Assembly (NCBI RefSeq): GCF_030463535.1
Contig: NC_132893.1
Span: 23,912,782-23,976,781, forward strand
Reading direction: 5' to 3'
DNA length: 64,000 bases
Origin: Salminus brasiliensis
Lineage: Eukaryota; Chordata; Actinopteri; Characiformes; Bryconidae
In this document: positions 35,591 through 47,880 of the stretch, one piece after another
How positions within the stretch are numbered: position 1 is the stretch's first letter
Layout of the letters: the number at the start of each line of letters is the position of its first letter
Notes under the pieces: generated by a model
Database searches by the model: none
What the model saw: the letters and a program-made list of their open reading frames with translations, nothing else
What the model was told of the DNA's origin: nothing
Made by a program: the position numbers and the translations under genes

Positions 35591-38389
35591 TCCTTTTTAC
35601 AACTACATAACTTGAATATTAGTTTCATGGTAGTCACTAAATAATTGATAGTAGCTACTGAATAATAACACAGACATTAGGAGATGGAGAGATAGAGTCA
35701 GAATCAAAAGTTAAGAACCGCAAAAACATTTGTAGGACACTTACTGTTCAGATAAGTTTAAGATAAGATCTACAACCAGTGTGCTGACGTGTTTCTCAGT
35801 GGTCTAATACATGCTGTTAATAATTAGATCACCCACAATATTTGGTGTAGTCAGAATGCTCCTGATTTCTGATTCATCAGATAGCTGATAGAGAGATATC
35901 ATTTTAATCTATTTAGATTTGTAGGTTACAAACACAGCAAGCAAAAATGTAAATGAACAAAATATATATACAGTATCTGAAACATTTAATCAGTTAAACA
36001 TTGGTAAATGATGAAGTCCTTTCAGTCACTTTCCTGAATTATATTTGTTTCAGAGACGACTGCTTTCAGCAGAACATCAAACTGATGGACGACTCTTTCT
36101 GTAGGGAAGGCTTGGAGAAGATTTCCAACCAGTGAATAAAAGTCATTTGGATAAAAAACTGAAAAGAAACTGCTTTGAAGACAATGCCTTTTGAAATAAT
36201 ATTTTGTCAGAACGTTCTTTAAAATAAATGCTCTTTGGTTTGACATTTTGTTTTTAAACAAGATAAAATGTAGTTTTGCAGAAATGTCTAGATACATTTT
36301 AAACAAAAAATGGAAACAAAAAAACAAAACAAAAAAGTAAGTATCTTGGCCAAATCAACCACTAATAATCAATAACAACTGAAGTGAAGGGCTTCAAAAT
36401 AACACAATTGACATGCCATTAAGAGATATTTTAGAGTGTGATGCTGCAGAGACAATTAAAAACGTAACAACTGTTGTTACAGTCTTTTTTTAAGTTGAAT
36501 GAAATCCAAAATCAATGGCAGCCAGGTTTTCTGTTTCTTTTAAATAAAAGCATTATTATTAAACTATTATAAACCAGCTGAGTCGGAATGGAAGTGTCAA
36601 CCCACTGAACTAGGTTTATTATTCAATTATTCATTAATTCATTACTCATTTGGTAACTATTTGCATTAGAATTTATTGTGGGTTCTTTTTTAGGGCCTAT
36701 GAAACTGATGTTAATTATGGCAACAATTATAGTAGTTATAAGAGTGAAGTGTGGGCTTAGATACAGGGTCTTAGGGCTTAACTATTAGCAGGTTACCTTG
36801 CTCTTTTAACAGTACAGATTAAACTTTTATTTGATTACATACTGTATACTGTATCTCTCACTGTTATACAAATCTCCCAACATTAATCAGATTATATTAA
36901 TATATTTTTAAATGCCACATTACTCAGTTCTAAAAGTGTATAGTTGGTATAACAGTCAGTTGAGTAGTTTTATGATTCAGTCTTAAAGATCATCTGACCC
37001 TTGGTTTTGTGCAGTTCACAATATTTTAACAAAACGGGAGTTGCTACATGAGTCATCACTGTTCCGATTTTTTTCCCCTTGCTCTTAAGGTGCTATATTG
37101 TTTTCAGTACCTTAGAAAATCAGTAGCAGCTGATTGAAGACTTTGATGCTGGAATTAGTGATGGTCTCTAGATGCTAATCTCTGATTAGATGTGATTTGT
37201 GAGAGGCAGAGAAAAAAAAAGATTAAGTAGGATTAATGCAAAGCACATATAACAGTAGTCTGCCTAACCTGATTAACCCTGGAGAAAATGATGACGCTCT
37301 TGCTCTACCTCCCACTGCCCCACTGCATGTCATGCTGCTTCAAGTGCTCAGTCATTTGCAGTATTTACAAAGACATGGTTGGAGTATGCACTGTGCAGAA
37401 CCCTATTAACATGAGACATGGTATACACAACATATGAGCTAATACTAGCCACTGAATTGTGTCAAGGATCTATGGTGCAGCACCATACAGTGCTTGTATT
37501 GTATGTAAGGAAATACACATACAGATTTGATCAGCATTACTCAGTGTTCCCACTCCCAAACACAGTTTGCTATCTGTATGAATCAAATGTATGACATTTT
37601 TAATACATACTGTAAATATGTCTCTTTGTGTTGATATATGAAGTAGCTGGAGCAGCAAGTCACAGTTTTGCCGAGGAGCCACTCGATGGCAGCATCCAGT
37701 CGCTGCTGCTGTCTGATGTGTTAATGCACTGTGACAGTCTTTGTGTCGAGCAGCAGGCAGTGGGATGGGGGAGTAGGAGGGGTCCATAATAACAAGACAA
37801 ATAAGAGGAAAATTGATTTTAGCCATGGTGTATTTGCCAAAGGGAGATAAGAGGAGATGTCAGCTTCTGGAAAATGCGGATAAAACTCTTTGTGGGGGTT
37901 CAGGTTTTTTGCATAGTGGGGGAGGGATGGAGAGAGGGCGTTTCGGAGAGGGAGAAGGGTGGCATTCCTTTGTCTCCAAAGCGGAAGGACATGTATGCCA
38001 CAGCTAGTGGTGAAAAAGTGATAGGTAGCTATATGCACGACTAGCGGCGTGGGGATACTGTGTGGCGCGGCAGTACCGATAAGCGTATCACACAATATCT
38101 TGTTTGTGTGTGTGTGTGTGTAAGATACGGTGTTCAGAAAGGGAAAGAAATTGTAAACGCATCAGAAAGGAGTTGCGGCGAGGAAAAGAACACATGAAAG
38201 TCGCAGAAGGTGCACAAAGGTGTGTGGGAAATGGAGGCAGATGTGAGGAAAGGAAACATATTTGTTTGCGACTAAAGAAGAAAATTGAGCAGAAAGCCAA
38301 AAGAAAGAAAGAAAGACAGAAAGAAAGAAAGAGTGAGGAGGAGGGGTGGAGAGGGAGAAATTGAAAGAGTGCCAGAGTGATTCAAGCCA

Positions 38390-38411
38390 CCCCCCCCCCC
38401 CCCCCCCCCCC
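38390..38411. repeat. Poly-C run
   Basis: Twenty-two consecutive C, next to an A/G-rich tract. The opposite strand is a G run able to form a quadruplex. A comparable G run of 21 is at 40819-40839. Confidence 0.95.
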
Positions 38412-38696
38412 ACCTCTTTTGTATTTTACATTCAGTGCGGGTCGCTTCCTGGCACTTCATGGTTTCGACCCAGGCGTATGACGCATCACTCCCAGATGAA
38501 GGGGACCTGCTGCTGCCGAGGCTGATAATGATAATAGTTATGATGATAACAATAATAACCAACTTCCCATGTCGCTCCCGCCCGGCCTGCTGCTTACGTG
38601 GCAGGAATATCAGCTGCTCTTGCACGCTGTGTGGAGATGCTGTGGTGGCCTGGGGTGTGTGTCTGTGTGTGTGGAAGGAAGAGTGTGTTATGTACG

Positions 38697-38699
38697 TGT

Positions 38700-38741
<42 letters not shown>
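38697..38741. repeat. (GT)n microsatellite
   Basis: About 20 GT units following TGTGTATGTGTG. Overlapping open frames are artefacts of the repeat. Confidence 0.95.
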
Positions 38742-38742
<1 letters not shown>

Positions 38743-39635
38743 AATGCGCTTATTTCTATCCCCCACCTACTATTTCCTGTCGATTACAAGCTTGCCTGAG
38801 TTTGGCAGCTCGGCCAGCTGTAAGTCCTCCTCTCACATCTGATTACGGATGGTCAGGATCCAGTACGACTCCCCTTACGGCATAGCTTCGGGCAGATCAC
38901 TGAGCGTGACAAAAAAGCAGATCCAACATTAGTGACTTGGTAAAACCGAAACATCTGAATCTCTCGTATAGGCTTTCTGTCACAAACGTAAGTCGCTGCT
39001 CCAAAGCATTCTGCCAGAACTAAAATGATAAACACACACACATGCGTCGCACAATTTCTCAACACACTTGCTCACACCCATCCGTCCCTGGTTGGTTTCT
39101 AAAAGTAGATTTGGGGAAAAGTCCAAGAAATAGTTTGCGTGGCCTGCAGCTGTTTTTGGATTTGAGCATCGTGACTCTGACTCATGCACCGTAATGCTTA
39201 CGCTCAGTACCATTGTTATTCTCCTGATGCTTTAAAACACTCAAGACAGTCTATTACCCTCTTTTTATCGTATTCAGGCATGACTGACTTGAACATCTCT
39301 GACAACAGTAAAAGTTGTTGTGCACACTCCATGTTAATTGCTGAAGTATCGATCCAAACAAAGCCCACATCCAAATTGCAACCTCTGATTAGAGTTGATT
39401 GGCAAACCAACAAATCAACGTAGATCTCGGACACTGAATTCACAATGATTTTGCTGGTTGTATTCACCATTGTGGACTCAATGTTAATTAAACAGCTCTC
39501 ACTGATGGTGGAATAATTGCCGATCTAACAGTTTAGGACTGATGCTGATTTAATGTTGAAACAATCTTCACTCTGCAAAAAGCATACAAAATTCAGTTCA
39601 GTATTTACTCATCTAAACACCACATTATTATACTT

Positions 39636-39790
39636 AGGCATTCAACAGACACTCTTGTCCAGCTACTTATAGTGAGAGGTGAGGGCAGTGCCAAAGGACT
39701 TTTATTATGGCAATATGGGATGGTGATTGATTTTCCAATCTTCTAAATGGAGGGCAACTGCGTTACCCACTGGTCTATTATTTATAGCCT
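39636..39790 (+). repeat. Decayed 'GCATTTAGCAGACGCTCTTA' repeat
   Basis: AGGCATTCAACAGACACTCTTGTCCAGC at 39638-39665 is a mutated form of the core seen intact at 2812-2853. It is followed by a matching but eroded body (GTTACCCACTGGTC). Confidence 0.5.
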
Positions 39791-40050
39791 TCCTGTCTTT
39801 TCTAAATGGCAATAAGACTTTGTGTTGTCAAGCACCAATTCTCTCTAACTGAAGACAGTAGCATCAGTGGACCCTAGCAGCTGCTTAGTTAACTTTAATT
39901 TCAAATGATACTAAAACCTCAAATTGGAAACTAGAATAAAACTAGACCATGGTTGGTTTATTGAACACATTGTTGGTGTATTGAACATATATTAACAGTA
40001 TCAATGTTGAATTTACATGAGATTTTCAGTGCTGAAATTCTTCATTGAAA

Positions 40051-40330
40051 CACTATATGGACAAAAGTATTAAGACACCTGCTCATTCAGCGTTTCTTCT
40101 AAAATCAAGGGTATTCAAAAATAGCTTATCCTGCTTTTGTTGCAGTAACTGTCTCTACAGTCAATGGAGGAGCATTGCTGTGAGAATTTGATTAAATCCA
40201 GCGACAAGATTGTTAGTGAGGTCAGGATGTTGGATGATCACCACCCCACCATGGGCTTTGTACCCGTCTTTTAGGTATTGTGCCAGTAGGTTCATAGTTA
40301 TCTACTCCAGAGAGTTCTAATCTAGTTCTA
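40051..40330 (+). mobile_element. 'TGTCCAAATGTTTGTGGACA' repeat, copy 4
   Basis: It begins CACTATATGGACAAAAGTAT, runs through GCTCATTCAGCGTTTCTTCT, TTATCCTGCTTTTGTTGCAG, GATGTTGGATGATCACCACC and GTGCCAGTAGGTTCATAGTT, and ends near 40330. The left end is well kept and the right end is missing. Confidence 0.75.
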
Positions 40331-41344
40331 CTGATGAACATAAGTAAGTGGATAAGCCGGTATAATAAACAGTGAGTGTAAAAACAAGGAGACATACATC
40401 AGATTTTGATGTGAAACGTGTAAAAGGTTCCATATATTGAGCTTACATGTAGTAACAGATTCTCTGTGTGGAAATCTTTCCTCTGGTGTCTTTAAACATT
40501 TCTGAAATGTTTCCTGCATCGTCACCATCTGCTGTGCAGAGTCCCCATCACCCCTCTTGGTGTAGAATAATTAAAAGCCACATTGTATGAGCAAAATGCT
40601 TTTAATTGTTAAAAAGTGGGGTTTTTAGTGTGCACATTTGCCCTCGCACAACAGAGACTTAATTACTGCCTGCAAATGAAGGAATAGATTGAGTGCCATT
40701 AGGTGTGGGGTGGTAGGCACAGCAGCCATTAGCAATGAGCTAAATTGAGCTGATTTCCATTCAGGGACACAGGATTGGTGGAGAAAGAAAGAAAGAGGAA
40801 GAGCCACAGAAATATGGAGGGGGGGGGGGGGGGGGGGGGCACATAAGCAGAGGATAATAAGACTGTGGCCAAATGATGTGCATGAGGCAAATATTGAGGA
40901 ATAAAATGCTTTGTTAATGAGAGATTGTCATAGTTATTGCTCTGTTTGGCCTTTTAGCGTATCTGCTAAGCGTGTCACACCACACCCTCCCTTTCTGATG
41001 ATAAACATCTCTGTGGGTCCCTTTAATTTATCTACCACTGTGTTAAAAAGGATTAGTTCAGTCTGGCTTCCTTTTGCTATTTTTAAACATGTCAAGGGCC
41101 CAGCCAGAGCAGCGCACTTGCGTAAACAGTGCCGTACAAAGATGGTATCTTGGAGTTATAAGGCCACGTTTAGACACATTTGGACCCCCTTCATGAGACG
41201 TGACGTTTCGAACAGCAATGCACGTGCCTGACATTGTGCCGCCGCACTGGCTCCAACACACAATGAGGTCAGCGTTTATAAGCTCAGGAGGGTACGCCAT
41301 CTATTGAATAGAGCAGTGTGTCCATTGTTCAGATAAACACAGGG

Positions 41345-41462
41345 GCTGTTTTTCCTGGACACAGATTAAGCCTAGTCATAGATTAAAAAGGATTTTTTGT
41401 GGAAAATCCCCATTGACTGTTTCATGTAGCCAGGAACCGGACTTAATCTGTATTCGAAAAAC
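41345..41462. repeat. Small dispersed repeat ('CCTGGACACAGATTAAGCCTAG')
   Basis: TTTTTCCTGGACACAGATTA with AAGCCTAGTC opens it, and CCAGGAACCGGACTTAATCT closes it in inverted relation, giving terminal inverted words of a miniature element. A second copy with TCCATGTCCAGGAAACTGAC lies at 59770-59903 in the vgf intron. Confidence 0.6.
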
Positions 41463-44400
41463 TGTCTGCGCTATTGAGCCGCTCGTACGCCGCACATGGA
41501 GATTGGGCAAAGCTAATTTGAGCCGCCGCAATAGGCTGAGATGATCGCCTACCAGTCTGCAGCTGCCTCACGCCACACATTAGCCATTTGCTGTGGGGGA
41601 GAGAATAAGTCCATTTGTGCTTATTATAATAAAATAGGTAGCTTTTGTCTGAAGATGGGGATTTGTTAGCTGTTTTCACATATTCGCTTTCCTTTCGTTT
41701 GTTGTGTTTGTGTATGTTGTATGTTCATTTGTATTTGGCTCGTGTTTCACATGTCCTGCGGGTCCCTTTTGGGACCTTTTGCCTGTGATGGCTGTGTTAA
41801 TGTCGACAGCTGGTCTAATTGAATCCTTTATTTTGACCTTTTCCTTTAAACACATTGTTTCGGCCACACTTGTTTTGACATTTCTCCCCTTTTCTCTGTT
41901 TATTCTGATACGGGTTTGTGTGCTTGCATGTGTGTTTGAGGATAGTGATGGCTCTGTGAGCCTTAATCCGAGTTCTGATGCCACTGTTTACATATCTCTT
42001 GACGCGTGCAGTGTTAAAGCAGCCATGTTTGTGCGTGCAGGTGCCTGGGTGTGTATGTGTGCATGTGTGTGTGTGAGGGAGTGATAATGTGTTACTTTCT
42101 TCTGCGGCTTTTCTGTTACTCGTCTCTTTTCATCCTTTGAACACTTTAACCTCAGCATTTTTGATGCTTCATATCAAAGCAGCTCAGACAGATGAAAAGG
42201 AATGGACATTGTCCATCAGCTTGTGTGGGAGAGCGAAGGAGAGCAATGGAAGGCAAGAAAATGAGCATATAACACATAGTGACTTGTGTCCTTGGCTCAG
42301 ACACAAGAAAGGTTTGAAGGGAAATTCCACCCCATTTTCTATAATTCTGCATTAGTCAGTGGTTAAGATGTAAACAACATCATTCAGTTTGGGGTTTGAT
42401 GTGACATTCTAGAAAAACGTACCCAGTCGGAATTGTTAGAAGAGCATAAAGCCTCTGAATGTTACGTCACAAAGTTATTACATAGTTACATATGTTACGA
42501 ACAAGTCTTCTCAATCGAAAAAATATATTAATAATGGTCTGTAGAATTCTGTAAGACTTCAGTACCTGTTAAGGTCATTTATGCCTCTGCTACACCATGT
42601 ATGGAAGCAACCAGACGTCACTTCCCTGTCACCTGAACAACCACGTTTCCTTTTGGGTGAAAACAAATTATGCTGCTGCTGCCAAATCGGAAGTAATTGT
42701 GTCAGCAAGCTTAAAAGCTGCTGCACAACAATAAATCAAATGGTTTTGATTTACTTACGGTTTTCTTTACTTCCCCAAAGAGTGAAGGACAGCAAAAGGA
42801 GAGATCTGTGGCTTCAGGCCATCCACAGAGAGAATGAAGATGGTAACCTGTGCAACACAGTAATCAACACGTGTAGATCTGTGGCAAACTCTTCATCACA
42901 GGTCAGCTGATGTCTACAATTATAATGTAAAAAGTCAGAGTACCGAATGTTAATATTAACCTAATGATTATTGTCATAATAATCCAAATTCAAAGTGGGT
43001 CTAAATACTGCAATAATACCATGATGACAGGATTATGCTAATAGCTGTTGTGTACTTTTTTAAATATAATATGATGCTACCAAGGGGACCAGTAACAGTT
43101 GCTGGGGTCACCACAACACGTATTCACATTTATACAGAGGAGTGCATTAGGCAATGGCATAAATTTGAGGCAGAAGCATAAAATGACCTTTAGTTCAACA
43201 CAATAGACCAACTTGGCTTAAATAAGAAATGTATATTAGACAGATAAAAGCCAAAAAGCTCCAATTGAGCCAACGTTAAATTGCTTGCTCGGTTGATGAC
43301 GACAATTGTATTGAGCAAACTCAATAGGCTAGTATGAGTTTAGTTTAGGTCTTGTTACCCATGAACTAGATAAAAAAAACACATAAATTTACACAAATGA
43401 TCTTGTTACAAAAGCACCTGTCAAGGGTCGGGTCGATCTACATATTAGGCAGCAAGTGATCAGCCAGATGTGTTGAAAACAGGAAAGAAGTGCATAAGAA
43501 TCTGAGCCACTTTTTGAGGAGTAAACATTATACTTGCATTATAGACTTTTAGCCTTTTTTACCAACAGTTACTAACAAGAAATTTCTTCCTAAAACTCAT
43601 AGGATACATAGGATTGTGTAATTTTCAAAAACAGTGTGGTTCATCATTATAAAAGCATATCTGTGAACAGTTATCAGTTTATTAACACATTACAAAAATG
43701 TAAGACAATTCATAGGAAGATGATGAATAAGGTTCAATGATATCCCTGTTTCCTATCACAACCCCTGTAAAGAAGGTTACTTACAATGCATTGTTTCACA
43801 TCAGAATCCTCTGTATGACTGTGAGATCACAGAGATGACACTTTTCAGAAATGTAAGGGTGTCTTTAAGATTGAATAGAGTTATGATTTGGTTCTTCAAA
43901 CACAGAGTTGGTTCTCTACAATGGACCATTTCACACCAAACCACTATGGCTTTGTTTATACCTCAATATTTGAATTATGCCAAAATAAAAACCCATCAGT
44001 GAATGTTCTTAAAAACAGCGATTGACATAAAACAGAAAGCATCCATTGAAAAGTTCTTTGGGTGAATCTCAGAAAGGGCTTGTTAATGAGCTGATTAGTT
44101 TGGATCAGGTGGGTAGGGAGCTGGAAAAGCACTAAAATGTGGAGGGCAGGGTCATGACCAGGGTTGAGAAACACTGTTCTATGTGAATGCTTCAGGGACA
44201 TTTACTTTTGAGAGTGCTGTCTTGCTGTTAAAATAGGTCTTCAATTCAGGACTCATGAGATGACAAAGGAGACCATGACATTATAATCAACCTCTATCAT
44301 AAAACAACAACTGCTGAAAAATCTTGGTACACCAAATCCAGGATTGTTATAAGCATACTAAAATATCTAGCGTGGCTGTCACACAAAAAGCTTGTATCTC

Positions 44401-45979
44401 TAAAACAGTAACCTTTTAAACAGTTACAGGATTAAAATGGGAAACAAGGTTTTTGCGTGACAGCATCATCATTTTAAAGGTCTAGTGATTTTCAGAACTG
44501 ACATATTCTTTTGTTCTTCTTAAACCTCTCTTTCTGTCTCTCATTCTCTCTCTCTCTCTCGCTCTCTCACCTGTCTTTCCTTCACTATTTTCCTGAATCT
44601 ACCCCCTGCTTCTATCTCAGCCTTTATCAGCCAACCTAAATATAGCTTGAGAAGCGTCCCAATTATGGACCTCTTTATTAACGTTAAAAGACAGGATTGC
44701 ACATGTGTGCTGTGCTCAACCTCCCCCACTGTCCAATCACAAGACAAAACACCACCTTCACACAGTCATGCTGATGTCAGAGGGGGCCGTGGAACGTGTG
44801 TGTTTCGTAGCGAGTGGGCACACAGTGGCAGAGCGGCAGCACAAATCAGATTTATTGTGAGTGTCACCCATTTTCCTTCCGCCCTCCCTGTCATTTAATG
44901 TCAATTTCACATCAATCATTACTTTTGTCTGCTTCTGCTCTCGCTCTCTCTCTCTTTCCCTTTCTCTCTCTCTCCTTTTCCCAATCTGTCCCCCCTTTGC
45001 TCTTTCTCCATTTGTCATCTGCTTCAATCTATCCATCTCTCCATCCGCATCTCTGTCCCTCCAAAGCCATTTCTCTTCCTTTTATCAGTCTGTTTGTCCG
45101 TTCCCCCCATTCATCATGTGCTCTCGTGCCTTATTATTATTGCCCTGTTATGAGCATCCTGCAACATCCAAACTATTTACTGGTTGCGGCGTGCAATCCT
45201 TCAGCGCAAAACAAATGGAAGAGCCACTCGCGAATCCCGAAATGAGCACATTACAGAAAAATATGTAGCGTGACGGGGGGGTGTATCAGGTTATCTGACA
45301 TGCAGGACAGTAAAGCTATACGGGCACTGCAGGAGAATGTAATAGGCTTTATTATTCACTCCCTCGCCTTTTGGTGGTCTATCTCAAATAATTTCAAAAG
45401 GAGAGAAAATGCAGCTTCTCTCGCAGCTGAGGCTGATTACTGAAGCGTTTCAAAGCCATTTGATTGAAAATGAGTGCAACTCGAGCGTGAAAATGGCAAG
45501 CTGTTTGTGATGTCACATAAGGCCTGACTCATACTGTAGTTCTGCATTCTGCCTTAGTCCAAAAATAAAAAAATAAAAAAAAATACACGGCCGCTGCAGA
45601 TGCGGCGTGGAGATAGTAGCTCATTTTCACAGTTAGAAAATCCTTTTCGCCTGCAGGTGCTATAAACATCTGACATTTGCATGTGAGCGCCTGACATTTG
45701 TTCCATCACAAAACGAATGACGCTCGGCTGTGCTTTTGGCAATGTTCTCGGCAATCCCCTTCCTTCTGTCTGAATGAAAACGGGAGCCTTGTTCGCTGAG
45801 GTAGGTAGGTTTCTGTCAGGGTCGTATTTTTTCTGCTTCTTCTTCTTTTTTTTTTTTTTAACCCGGAGCAGGTCCAGCAGCTCGCCAGCTCAGCCCGAGG
45901 CAGCCATGTTGGAGCTGAAACGAAATGGCGCCACGTTCTGTTTTGCTCTTGTGCTTTTTTGAGAGCTCGCCGCCACCGC

Positions 45980-45995
45980 ATTGGCCAATCATTGG
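45980..45995. promoter_or_regulatory. Clustered CCAAT-box cores
   Basis: ATTGGCCAATCATTGG packs three CCAAT cores in 16 bases, inside a GC-richer block that also has GGCGCCACG and GAGCTCGCCGCCACC. It could be a regulatory or promoter element, but no transcript can be assigned. Confidence 0.35.
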
Positions 45996-46183
45996 CACGG
46001 CATGCAGCCTCTCTCTGTTCTTTCTGCTTTCCTTGGAATGCTGTTGTTTGCTTAAATTGCTCTCTTCTTGTGCTAGAAACCCGGAACAGAGTGTGCAGCT
46101 CGCGAAAGGGCGGCTGATTGCAGCTATTGTCTACAGAGTGTGGCTTGCAGGCACTCACGGGATAACTGCTGCTCAAGGAGAGT

Positions 46184-46283
<100 letters not shown>

Positions 46284-46639
46284 AGCTGAAACGTCTAAGA
46301 GAGAAAATGCAAAATATACAATGGGTTAAGTTTCTAGCTTGTGGTTCTAAAACCAGAGTCTTTTAGTTTGTAAAACCCTCCTGTGAGACCCAGTGTGCAG
46401 AGAGGTTCATTGTTTTATGAATGACACACACTACTCTGTGAATGGCATCATTTCAAGAGAGGAAACCACAGAATGAGCTTTGTAATGTGTGTGTATTTCA
46501 TTGCTACTGTATACCAGTAGCCCACAGTGATTGGCTTTCAATCAAATTGCTTAGCTCAAGACATGCACCTAACCAACATGTCTGTCAAATAAAGCATTGT
46601 CAAAGACTAGAATATAGGTAGAATCTTTGCAGTATGCCA

Positions 46640-47595
46640 CAGTACAATGGGTCAGCGGCAGTGGTTTTAAATAAAAAAAGGAACAAAAAGTCCTTTAACT
46701 TCCTGTTAGTAATCACTATTGACTACACCTGGGAGCTTCTCTTTGCCTAGGATTGACTTGGATTGACCAACACACTGTACAATGGAAAAGTCCAAAGAGT
46801 GCAGTGCAGAAGGATGGCTGTAGATTTACACAGACTGGAAGCCATGTTTAAATAACTGCAGATTCCAAGATCATCAGTTCATACAATTGAGCGCAAGTAC
46901 CAGTTATTGGGAGGTGTAACCAAGGTTTGCAGGAAGACCCAAACTGTTACCCTCAGCTGAGAGGAAACTCAAGAACTATCAAGGCAGAACAGATCTGCCA
47001 AGAACTAGAAGCTGCTGGAACACCAGTGTCACTGTCACCAGTGTCGACATAGACTGCCCCATGCCCCTAGAAAGCCCCTGCTCCTAAATCGCCACCTTCA
47101 AGCTTGACTTCAATGTTTGCAGCTGATCACATAAACAAAGAAAAAGCGTTCAGGAGGAAAGTTCTATGGTCAGATGAGACAAAGATTGGGTTTTCTGACA
47201 ATAAATAGGTATTACATTTGATTTAACCCTACGAATACTATACCAGCATGGAGGTGGTAGCATCATGCTCTGCAGCTGCACAAAGTGGATGAAGTAATGA
47301 AAAAGGACGACTACATTAATATTCTTTAGCATAACCTCAAACTATCAGCCAGATGGTTGAAATCTGGACGCAGTTGGTTGTTTCAACAAGAGGGTGACTC
47401 AGACACACATCAAAGTTGGTCATGCAATGAATAAAGCAGCCTAAAAAGAAGCTTTTGGAACGGCCTTCGCAAAATCTTGGCCTCAGCTCTGTCAGAAATA
47501 TGTGGATTGTGTTTAGAAGTCAGGTGTGTGCCAGGAAACTAATTTGAAACCAAATCTTGCAAGACAAGAGGTCAAATATCCAACCAGGATTCTGC
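46640..47595 (+). mobile_element. Degenerate Tc1-like element
   Basis: Decayed transposase words occur in order: GTTCTATGGTCAGATGAGAC (the LWSDET block), GGAGGTGGTAGCATCATGCT (GGGSIM), TTGTTTCAACAAGAGGGTGA (FQQxGD) and ACACATCAAAGTTGGTC. Stops and frame changes are frequent. The right side runs directly into an 'ATCAGCC' family copy. Confidence 0.75.
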
Positions 47596-47880
47596 TAGAG
47601 GGCTTGCTGATGGCTACCAAAAGGTGGCCACCATCTAAGGTGCAACTTTCTAGGGCCTTATGGGGTGCCTTGATTTACAGACTCACTGATGTTCATGGAG
47701 GACCCACCTCACAATTTACAGGACTTACAGGATGTGCTGCATATTTCTTGGTGCCAGATACCACAAGACACATTTAAAGGTCTTATGGAGTCCATGCCTC
47801 AATGGGTCAGAGTTGTTTTGGTGGCATAAGAGGGCCTACACAACATTAGGCAGGTAGTTTTAATGTTATGGCTACATACT
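47595..47880 (+). mobile_element. 'ATCAGCC...ACATTAAAACC' family fragment, copy 4
   Basis: TTGCTGATGGCTACCAAAAG, TCTTGGTGCCAGATACCACA, GTCTTATGGAGTCCATGCCT, CAATGGGTCAGAGTTGTTTT and the terminus GGCAGGTAGTTTTAATGTTA match the family consensus words. The distal terminus is missing. Confidence 0.7.

Larger units (their letters stand above)
35591..40050. other. Gene-free interval, first part
   Basis: No exon with both splice sites and sensible coding content was found. Minus-strand frames at 37470-38095 are up to 124 codons but low complexity, with no family match. 38100-38800 is simple sequence: GT at 38104-38121, A/G-rich 38140-38370, C at 38390-38411 and GT at 38697-38741. A decayed 'GCATTTAGCAGACG' repeat lies at 39636-39790. 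Confidence 0.45.

Noticed and set aside
37470-38095. Two overlapping minus-strand frames of 118 and 124 codons
   Set aside because: No family match, no splice context, Leu/Pro/Ser-rich composition; likely chance.
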